NCBI RefSeq assembly: GCF_000382345.1
Contig: NZ_KB908091.1
Location: 52,325-116,324, forward strand
Direction: 5' to 3'
Length of the DNA stretch: 64,000 nucleotides
Source: Massilia niastensis DSM 21313
GTDB lineage: Bacteria > Pseudomonadota > Gammaproteobacteria > Burkholderiales > Burkholderiaceae_D
Positions 57,746 to 64,000 of this stretch are shown here, piece by piece; the first letter of the stretch is position 1; the number at the start of each line of letters is the position of its first letter. Both the position numbers and the translations under genes were made by a program. The notes below the pieces were generated by a model, which worked only from the letters and a program-made list of their open reading frames with translations, did not search any database and was not told the DNA's origin.

Positions 57746-59548
57746 CTAGCTGCGCGGCAGCGGCTTGCCGCGCGCGATCACCTCGCGGCAGTCGCCCTTC
57801 ATGGTGGCGTTGTCGTAGTCGGTCCACCCATAGCTGTCCACATAGCGCTTGTGGCGCTTGAACTTCGCATTCACGAAGCTGCGCTCCAGCCGCTCGTCCG
57901 GATAACGCACGTCCGCCATGTCGAGCAGGGTATGGAACATGTTCTCGGTCGACAGCCTGGCCTTGCGGTGGCGGATCAGCTGCTTGACCTTGGACGGGAA
58001 GCGTTCGCGGTATGCATCCGAATACCACACGAATGCCGGCACGTGGAATTCGTACTGCGTGTTATGACCATGGAAGGCGAACTTGCACGACTTGTCGTAC
58101 AGGGTCTGCCCATGGTCGGCCACGTACAGCAGCGAGGAGGGCAGGCCGGACTCCTTCAGCACCCCGATCACGTTCGACAGGAACCAGTCGGTGTACAGGA
58201 TCGCGCTGTCGTAGCTGTTGTTGATCTGCGGCTCGAGCGAGACGTTGGTGTAGTCCGGCTTGGCCATCCCGCGCAGCGAGGGATGCCAGCGGTCGAATTC
58301 CTTCGGGTAGCGGTGCGCATAGTTCCAGTGGCTGCCCAGCGTGTGCAGCACGATCAGGATCTTCTGGGCCGGGTCGGCCAGGGCGCGCCGCAGCGGATCG
58401 AGCAGCACCGCGTCGTGGCTTGAATTGTCGGTGAAGCCGCCCAGGTTCAGGAACTCGACCTCGTCGGCCTCCTTGGCGAACACCGACACCGGCGTGTCGA
58501 ACTTGCCGAACGAGACCTGGTTGGACAGCCAGAAGGTCTTGAAGCCGGCTTCCCTGAAGGCCGACAGCACCGACCTCTCGGAGAAGCCATCCTTCAGGCT
58601 CTGCATCGCCGGCTTGCGCGAGATGATCACCGGGACCGAGAGCCGGGTCGCCGACACCGGCGTGATCACGTCCGGCAGCGTGACCAGGTTCGCCTCCTGC
58701 GACAGCAAGGGATTGGTCTCGCGCTTGTAGCCGTTCAGGCTCCAGCGGTCGAAGCGCGAGGATTCGCCCAGCACCATGACGACCACCTGCGGCGTCTCCA
58801 CCTGCGGCTCGCCGGCCTGGCGGGCGCCGAAGCGGAAGGCGGCGCTGCGGCGGTTCAGTTCCGCCAGGTAGACCCGCTCGCGGTAGAAATCGACGCCGCG
58901 CGCGGCCAGTCCGAACGGCCAGGACTGGGCCAGCGAGCCCAGGTCGACCGGCGGCTGCGCCCAGTAGGGCAGCGGCGGCAACGCGGCGCCGTCGCGCTTG
59001 GCCGGGTGGAGCGTGGCGCTGTCCGCCGCAGCGGCGGCCGCGGGCGGAGCGGCCACCCCGAACGCGTGGCCATATAGCAGCACGGCCGAGCAGGCGCCCA
59101 GCACCGCCAGCACCAGCCAGCGCGAGCGGTCGTTCCAGTCGAGGTCGCGGGTGCGCCAGGCCGCCACCCAGGCCGAGATCCACCACAGCAGCACGCCCGC
59201 CAGCACCACGCCCAGCAGCCAGGCCTGGTCGCCCAGGAATTCCTGGGCTTCGCTGGGGCTGGTCTCGGCGATGATGCCGAGGTGGTGGGTCGAGATGCCC
59301 TGTCCGTAGTAGGTCAGCAGGTAGAGCTCGGTCGGCAGCGCCAGGAAGGCGGGCAGCAGCGCCCAGTGGAAATACGCCGGCCGCTTGCACAGCGCCCAGG
59401 CCGCGATCCAGGCGAACACGCCGATCCCGGCCACGCGCCAGGGGGCGGCCAGCGGCGCGCCCATCAGCGGCGCGGCGAAGGGCATGGCCGACAGCGCCGC
59501 ATAGGTCAGCAGCAGGTAGAGATTGGCAGGGCGCAGCAGGGTGTGCAT
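57746..59548 (-). CDS. Phosphoethanolamine transferase-like (EptA/CptA family) sulfatase-fold protein
   Basis: The 600-residue protein has about five N-terminal helices and a periplasmic sulfatase-fold domain. The nucleophile region reads V-M-V-L-G-E-S-S-R-F-D-R-W-S-L-N-G-Y, so Ser stands where EptA has Thr (GET). Metal ligands are seen in YVADHGQTLYDKSC and HGHNTQYEFHVPAFVW. Such enzymes add phosphoethanolamine to lipid A or core sugars, which can raise resistance to cationic peptides. The start is ATG 59548. Confidence 0.88.
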   Translation of the reverse strand: MHTLLRPANLYLLLTYAALSAMPFAAPLMGAPLAAPWRVAGIGVFAWIAAWALCKRPAYFHWALLPAFLALPTELYLLTYYGQGISTHHLGIIAETSPSEAQEFLGDQAWLLGVVLAGVLLWWISAWVAAWRTRDLDWNDRSRWLVLAVLGACSAVLLYGHAFGVAAPPAAAAAADSATLHPAKRDGAALPPLPYWAQPPVDLGSLAQSWPFGLAARGVDFYRERVYLAELNRRSAAFRFGARQAGEPQVETPQVVVMVLGESSRFDRWSLNGYKRETNPLLSQEANLVTLPDVITPVSATRLSVPVIISRKPAMQSLKDGFSERSVLSAFREAGFKTFWLSNQVSFGKFDTPVSVFAKEADEVEFLNLGGFTDNSSHDAVLLDPLRRALADPAQKILIVLHTLGSHWNYAHRYPKEFDRWHPSLRGMAKPDYTNVSLEPQINNSYDSAILYTDWFLSNVIGVLKESGLPSSLLYVADHGQTLYDKSCKFAFHGHNTQYEFHVPAFVWYSDAYRERFPSKVKQLIRHRKARLSTENMFHTLLDMADVRYPDERLERSFVNAKFKRHKRYVDSYGWTDYDNATMKGDCREVIARGKPLPRS

Positions 59549-59713
59549 CGGTGTGGCGGCGGGAAAATCGGCTATTATGCTGTCTTTATCGCTGGAAAAG
59601 CTATGCCGGCCCTGCCGGGCGTGCGCCAGCTCCCATCTGTATCCGCGATGCCACATTCTTGCCGGTTGACCGCGCCACTTGCCCGCCGCCGGGCTGGCAG
59701 AGCGGTAAACCGG

Positions 59714-59742
59714 TTGACCCCTTGTCACAACGGGTCTATACT
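59714..59742 (+). promoter_or_regulatory. Sigma-70 promoter of the str operon
   Basis: TTGACC (59714-59719) and TATACT (59737-59742) are separated by 17 bp, a near-consensus strong promoter as expected for ribosomal protein genes. Confidence 0.9.
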
Positions 59743-59853
59743 CGCGAGTTCTCGAATTTATTCTGCACATCGTATACGCATTCGCAGCCGCTCCCATCGG
59801 TGAGTGGCTTTCGTCGCCTCCGCTGTCAGTGAATACGGGACTCGGTTTTAGTC

Positions 59854-59880
59854 CCCGGGCCAGCCCTTTTTTGGCCCGGG
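59854..59880 (+). promoter_or_regulatory. Leader hairpin before rpsL
   Basis: A perfect 9-bp stem (CCCGGGCCA with TGGCCCGGG) encloses a 9-nt loop rich in C and T. No T-run follows, so it is not an ordinary terminator. It may take part in leader control or mRNA stability. Confidence 0.55.
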
Positions 59881-59916
59881 TCGTCAACGTAGTAGTACTT
59901 TGTTGGATTATTAACG

Positions 59917-60300
59917 ATGCCAACCATCAATCAACTGATTCGCAAGCCGCGTGAAGCCGCGGTTGTGAAGAGCAAGTCGCCGGCACTGGAAAACTGCCCG
60001 CAAAAGCGCGGCGTGTGCACCCGTGTGTACACCACCACGCCGAAGAAGCCGAACTCGGCACTTCGTAAAGTCGCCAAAGTGCGCCTGACCAACGGTTTCG
60101 AAGTCATTTCGTACATCGGCGGTGAAGGCCACAACCTGCAGGAACACTCGGTCGTGCTGCTGCGCGGCGGTCGTGTGAAAGACTTGCCGGGTGTGCGTTA
60201 CCACATGGTCCGCGGTGCACTGGATACCCAGGGCGTGAAAGACCGTAAGCAGGCGCGTTCGAAGTACGGCGCCAAGCGTGCGAAGGCTGCGAAGAAGTAA
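59917..60300 (+). CDS. rpsL: 30S ribosomal protein S12
   Basis: The 127-residue S12 protein is complete ([29 protein letters not shown]...). It works at the decoding centre of the small subunit. The streptomycin-related positions are wild type by eye: Lys in [11 protein letters not shown] and Lys in [13 protein letters not shown]. It is the first gene of the str operon. Confidence 0.98.
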   Translation: MPTINQLIRKPREAAVVKSKSPALENCPQKRGVCTRVYTTTPKKPNSALRKVAKVRLTNGFEVISYIGGEGHNLQEHSVVLLRGGRVKDLPGVRYHMVRGALDTQGVKDRKQARSKYGAKRAKAAKK

Positions 60301-60330
60301 TTCTTCGTGTCTGGTCACAAACAGGTCATA

Positions 60331-60412
60331 TTAACTAGTTAAGTTGAGCCGGCCGGAAGGCCGAGTAAGTGAAGGATCATGAGGATCCCTCGCGAGTGCG
60401 GTTAACGCACTC
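60331..60412 (+). promoter_or_regulatory. Structured rpsL-rpsG intercistronic region
   Basis: Within this stretch lie a 12-bp palindrome TTAACTAGTTAA (60331-60342), a stem GGATC/GATCC (60374-60388) and a hairpin GAGTGCG-GTTAA-CGCACTC (60394-60412) close to the rpsG ribosome site. In Escherichia coli S7 represses the operon by binding RNA between rpsL and rpsG. I infer a comparable role, but the sequence is not the same. Confidence 0.5.
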
Positions 60413-60436
60413 AACTGAAGACAGGAAGGAATTGAA

Positions 60437-60907
60437 ATGCCACGTCGTCGTGAAGTACCCAAGCGCGAGATTCTGCCGGATCCAAAATTCGGCAACACCG
60501 ATGTCGCCAAGTTCGTCAACGTTCTGATGCTGTCCGGCAAGAAGTCGGTCGCAGAAAACATCATCTACGGTGCGTTCGAACACATTCAATCCAAGTCGGG
60601 CAAAGACCCGCTGGAAGTGTTCACGACCGCGATCAACAACTGCAAGCCGCTGGTGGAAGTCAAGTCCCGCCGCGTCGGCGGCGCCAACTACCAGGTGCCA
60701 GTGGAAGTTCGTCCGGTTCGTCGTATGGCGCTGTCCATGCGTTGGTTGCGCGAAGCCGCAAACAAGCGCAGCGAAAAATCCATGCCGCAACGTCTGGGTG
60801 GTGAACTGATGGAAGCCGCGGAAGGCCGCGGCGGCGCGATGAAGCGCCGTGACGAAGTGCACCGCATGGCTGAAGCGAACAAGGCGTTCTCGCACTTCCG
60901 CTTCTAA
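60437..60907 (+). CDS. rpsG: 30S ribosomal protein S7
   Basis: The 156-residue S7 protein is complete ([28 protein letters not shown], ending HFRF). It starts assembly of the 30S head by binding 16S rRNA and is the usual autoregulator of the str operon. An AAGGAA ribosome site precedes it. Confidence 0.98.
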   Translation: MPRRREVPKREILPDPKFGNTDVAKFVNVLMLSGKKSVAENIIYGAFEHIQSKSGKDPLEVFTTAINNCKPLVEVKSRRVGGANYQVPVEVRPVRRMALSMRWLREAANKRSEKSMPQRLGGELMEAAEGRGGAMKRRDEVHRMAEANKAFSHFRF

Positions 60908-60949
60908 GCAAATGGCCAAACCCCACTGGGGGAGCGGCCATGTATCCGT

Positions 60950-60998
60950 TGTTCAGGCCGGGCACATTTTGATTTTCAAAATGCTGCTCGGTTTTGTC
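60950..60998 (+). promoter_or_regulatory. rpsG-fusA intercistronic hairpin
   Basis: CATTTTGA (60965-60972) pairs with TCAAAATG (60976-60983) around TTT, and the stem can continue outwards (CCGGGCA with TGCTCGG, one G-U pair). TTTTG follows, so partial termination or pausing between rpsG and fusA is possible. Confidence 0.5.
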
Positions 60999-61021
60999 CA
61001 TTCAAAGATTTAGGAAAAATT

Positions 61022-63127
61022 ATGGCACGCACTACCCCAATCGAGCGCTACCGTAACATCGGTATCTCCGCTCACATTGACGCCGGCAAGACCACCACCA
61101 CCGAGCGCATCCTGTTCTACACCGGCGTGAACCACAAAATCGGTGAAGTGCACGATGGCGCCGCCACCATGGACTGGATGGAGCAGGAACAAGAGCGCGG
61201 CATCACCATCACCTCGGCCGCGACGACCTGCTTCTGGAAGGGCATGGCGAACAACTTCGAGCCGCACCGCTTCAACATCATCGATACCCCGGGCCACGTC
61301 GACTTCACCATCGAGGTGGAACGTTCGATGCGCGTCCTGGACGGCGCATGCATGGTCTACTGCGCAGTCGGTGGCGTGCAGCCGCAGTCGGAAACCGTGT
61401 GGCGTCAGGCTAACAAGTACAAAGTCCCGCGTCTGGCCTTCGTCAACAAGATGGACCGTACCGGTGCGAACTTCTTCAAGGTCTACGAGCAGATGCGCGC
61501 TCGCCTGAAGGCGAACCCGATCCCGCTGCAGATCCCGATCGGCGCCGAAGACAACTTCAAGGGCGTGGTCGACCTGGTCAAGATGAAGGCGATCCTCTGG
61601 GACGACGCTTCGCAGGGCATGAAGTTCGACTACGTCGACGTGCCGGCCGAGCTGGTTGATCAAGCCAACGAGTGGCGCGAGAAGCTGGTCGAAACCGCCG
61701 CTGAAGCGTCGGAAGAGCTGATGAACAAGTACCTCGAAGAAGGCGACCTGTCGGAAGCCGACATCAAGAAGGCACTGCGCGAGCGCACCATCAACGGCGA
61801 AATCGTCCCGATGATGTGCGGCACCGCATTCAAGAACAAGGGCGTGCAGGCAATGCTGGACGCGGTCATCGAATACCTGCCGTCGCCGATCGACATTCCG
61901 CCGGTCTCGGGCACCGACGAAGACGACCAGCCGACCACCCGTCGCGCATCGGACGACGAAAAGTTCGCGGCCCTGGCATTCAAGATCATGACCGACCCGT
62001 TCGTCGGCCAGCTGATCTTCTTCCGCGTCTACTCGGGCGTCATCAAGTCGGGCGACACCGTGTTCAACCCGATCAAGGGCAAGAAGGAACGCGTCGGCCG
62101 TATTCTGCAGATGCACGCGAACCAGCGCGAAGAAATCAAGGAAGTCCACGCAGGCGACATCGCCGCTGCGGTCGGCCTGAAAGAAGCGACCACCGGTGAA
62201 ACCCTGTGCGATCCGGCCGCTCCGATCATCCTGGAAAAGATGGTGTTCCCGGAGCCGGTGATCCAGCAGGCTGTCGAGCCGAAGACCAAGGCTGACCAGG
62301 AAAAGATGGGCCTGGCACTGAACCGTCTGGCTCAGGAAGACCCGTCGTTCCGCGTGCGTACCGATGAAGAATCGGGCCAGACCATCATCGGTGGCATGGG
62401 CGAGCTGCACCTGGAAATTATCGTTGACCGCATGAAGCGTGAATTCAGCGTGGAAGCGACCGTCGGCAAGCCGCAGGTGGCATACCGCGAAACCATCCGC
62501 AAGGCTGTCACCGACGTCGAAGGCAAGTTCGTCAAGCAGTCGGGCGGCCGTGGCCAGTACGGTCACGCCGTGCTGACGATCGAACCGCAAGAGCCGGGCA
62601 AGGGCTTCGAGTTCGTCGACGCGATCAAGGGCGGCGTGGTTCCGCGCGAATACATCCCGGCAGTTGAAAAGGGTGTGCGCGAGACCCTGTCGAGCGGCGT
62701 GCTGGCAGGCTACCCGGTCGTGGACGTGAAGGTCACCCTGACCTTCGGTTCGTACCACGATGTCGACTCGAACGAAAACGCGTTCCGCATGGCGGGCTCG
62801 ATGGCGTTCAAGGACGGCTGCCGTAAAGCAAGCCCGGTCATCCTCGAGCCGATGATGGCCGTGGAAGTCGAAACGCCGGAAGACTACGCCGGTTCCGTGA
62901 TGGGCGACCTGTCGTCCCGCCGCGGTATGGTGCAGGGCATGGACGAAATCCCGGGCGGCGGCGGCAAGATCATCAAGGCCGAAGTTCCGCTGTCGGAAAT
63001 GTTCGGTTACTCGACCTCGCTGCGTTCGGCAACCCAGGGCCGCGCGACCTACACGATGGAATTCAAGCACTATTCGGAAGCTCCGAAGCACGTGATTGAT
63101 GCTATCGTCACCGCCAAGGCCAAGTAA
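61022..63127 (+). CDS. fusA: Elongation factor G
   Basis: The 701-residue translocase is complete. The GTPase motifs are [37 protein letters not shown] and NKMD. It drives the movement of tRNA and mRNA through the ribosome. The order rpsL-rpsG-fusA-tuf is the classic str operon. The codon use is much more biased than in the rest of the window, as expected for a highly expressed gene. Confidence 0.98.
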   Translation: MARTTPIERYRNIGISAHIDAGKTTTTERILFYTGVNHKIGEVHDGAATMDWMEQEQERGITITSAATTCFWKGMANNFEPHRFNIIDTPGHVDFTIEVERSMRVLDGACMVYCAVGGVQPQSETVWRQANKYKVPRLAFVNKMDRTGANFFKVYEQMRARLKANPIPLQIPIGAEDNFKGVVDLVKMKAILWDDASQGMKFDYVDVPAELVDQANEWREKLVETAAEASEELMNKYLEEGDLSEADIKKALRERTINGEIVPMMCGTAFKNKGVQAMLDAVIEYLPSPIDIPPVSGTDEDDQPTTRRASDDEKFAALAFKIMTDPFVGQLIFFRVYSGVIKSGDTVFNPIKGKKERVGRILQMHANQREEIKEVHAGDIAAAVGLKEATTGETLCDPAAPIILEKMVFPEPVIQQAVEPKTKADQEKMGLALNRLAQEDPSFRVRTDEESGQTIIGGMGELHLEIIVDRMKREFSVEATVGKPQVAYRETIRKAVTDVEGKFVKQSGGRGQYGHAVLTIEPQEPGKGFEFVDAIKGGVVPREYIPAVEKGVRETLSSGVLAGYPVVDVKVTLTFGSYHDVDSNENAFRMAGSMAFKDGCRKASPVILEPMMAVEVETPEDYAGSVMGDLSSRRGMVQGMDEIPGGGGKIIKAEVPLSEMFGYSTSLRSATQGRATYTMEFKHYSEAPKHVIDAIVTAKAK

Positions 63128-63135
63128 TCAATATT

Positions 63136-63159
63136 CGGGGGCAGGGTGTCCTGCCCCCG
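63136..63159 (+). promoter_or_regulatory. fusA-tuf intercistronic hairpin
   Basis: A perfect 10-bp stem (CGGGGGCAGG, loop GTGT) lies 9 bp after the fusA stop. It lacks a T-run. It probably marks a processing or stability element in the str mRNA, or gives partial termination. Confidence 0.55.
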
Positions 63160-63203
63160 GCAAACAATAAAGCAGTAATCGTTCTTTTAAAGGAAGATAG
63201 GAA

Positions 63204-64000
63204 ATGGCAAAGGAAAAATTCGAACGGACCAAGCCGCACGTCAACGTCGGCACCATCGGTCACGTTGACCACGGCAAAACCACCCTGACGGCTGCAATCG
63301 CGACCGTTCTGTCGAAGAAATTCGGCGGCGAAGCCAAGGCATACGACCAGATCGACGCGGCTCCGGAAGAGAAGGCACGCGGCATCACCATCAACACCGC
63401 GCACGTCGAGTACGAAACCGCGAACCGTCACTACGCGCACGTCGACTGCCCAGGCCACGCCGACTACATCAAAAACATGATCACCGGTGCCGCCCAGATG
63501 GACGGCGCGATCCTGGTGTGCTCGGCCGCTGACGGCCCGATGCCGCAGACCCGCGAGCACATCCTGCTGGCGCGTCAGGTTGGCGTTCCGTACATCATCG
63601 TGTTCCTGAACAAGTGCGACCTGGTCGACGACGCAGAACTGCTGGAACTGGTCGAAATGGAAGTCCGCGAACTCCTGTCGAAGTACGAGTTCCCAGGCGA
63701 CGACCTGCCGATCATCAAGGGTTCGGCACGTATGGCGCTGGAAGGCCAGCCGGGCGAAATGGGCGAAGAGTGCATCGTGCGCCTGGCAGAAGCCCTGGAC
63801 ACCTACATCCCGACCCCGGAACGTGCCGTTGACGGCGCCTTCCTGATGCCGGTGGAAGACGTGTTCTCGATCTCGGGCCGCGGCACCGTCGTGACCGGCC
63901 GTGTCGAGCGTGGCGTGATCAAGGTCGGCGAAGAAATCGAGATCGTCGGTATCGTCGACACCGTGAAGACCACCTGCACCGGCGTGGAGATGTTCCGCAA
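63204..64000 (+). CDS. tuf: Elongation factor Tu, 5' part only
   Basis: The first 265 residues of EF-Tu are present ([31 protein letters not shown]...); the frame stays open at the right edge. The GTP-binding motifs [16 protein letters not shown] and NKCD are complete, and domain 2 has begun. Full EF-Tu has about 396 residues. AAAGGAAG is the ribosome site. Burkholderiales often have a second tuf copy elsewhere. Confidence 0.98.
   Translation, partial: MAKEKFERTKPHVNVGTIGHVDHGKTTLTAAIATVLSKKFGGEAKAYDQIDAAPEEKARGITINTAHVEYETANRHYAHVDCPGHADYIKNMITGAAQMDGAILVCSAADGPMPQTREHILLARQVGVPYIIVFLNKCDLVDDAELLELVEMEVRELLSKYEFPGDDLPIIKGSARMALEGQPGEMGEECIVRLAEALDTYIPTPERAVDGAFLMPVEDVFSISGRGTVVTGRVERGVIKVGEEIEIVGIVDTVKTTCTGVEMFR

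Larger units (their letters stand above)
59549..59916. other. Intergenic region with the str operon leader
   Basis: This 368-bp gap holds the str promoter at 59714-59742 and a long leader of about 165 nt with a strong hairpin at 59854-59880. The first 150 bp belong to the control of the minus-strand transferase gene (possible -10 CATAAT around 59575). No gene was seen. Confidence 0.7.

Overview
The window looks like a chromosomal segment of a high-GC betaproteobacterium of the Burkholderiales, most probably Oxalobacteraceae (Massilia/Duganella-like). The grounds are the rpsL-rpsG-fusA-tuf order at the right end, a Bug/TctC-type solute-binding protein, divergent metE/metR, several TonB receptors and the codon use. 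No rRNA, tRNA, CRISPR array, insertion sequence or prophage was recognised. The genus is an inference from gene content, not from a marker search.

Layout. 1-9.2 kb: the 5' end of a GH92 alpha-mannosidase-like gene divergent from a secreted PHP-type metallohydrolase, a GDT1-family cation exporter, a secreted M1 aminopeptidase with a class C serine hydrolase, a DegP-like protease with PDZ-like regions, and a secreted methyltransferase-like protein. 9.2-22.6 kb: one long operon with two tandem TldD/TldE pairs (both TldD copies carry a Tat-type signal, the TldE copies carry none), DUF4159, a MoxR ATPase, DUF58, a BatA-like membrane protein and two further membrane proteins. 22.6-27.7 kb: two TonB-dependent receptors. 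27.7-30.3 kb: a low-GC gap, two hypothetical genes, a spermidine-synthase-like protein and a glutathione transferase. 30.3-37.6 kb: an operon for a MacAB-type exporter (adaptor, ATPase, two FtsX permeases) with its own NtrC-type regulator and kinase. 37.8-46.4 kb: a sugar dehydrogenase/YbhB fusion, a membrane-anchored MutS-like ATPase, metE/metR, an M15 peptidase and a LysR regulator. 46.5-50.5 kb: a Bug protein with a LeuC/LeuD-type hydro-lyase, then an SRPBCC/ArsR pair. 50.5-57.7 kb: a second NtrC-type two-component system divergent from a second exporter, whose permease is a single fused protein. 57.7-64 kb: a phosphoethanolamine-transferase-like protein and the str operon.

The most interesting signal is regulatory. 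The TldD/TldE operon and both exporter operons each have a sigma-54 (-24/-12) promoter match preceded by a cluster of TGTCCG/CGGACA elements 30-150 bp upstream. Two NtrC-type sigma-54 activators are encoded inside the same window, one in each exporter locus. I infer a shared envelope-linked regulon joining secreted TldD/TldE proteins, a MoxR/DUF58 module and two MacAB-type exporters. The binding sites are read directly from the sequence; which activator binds which site is not known.
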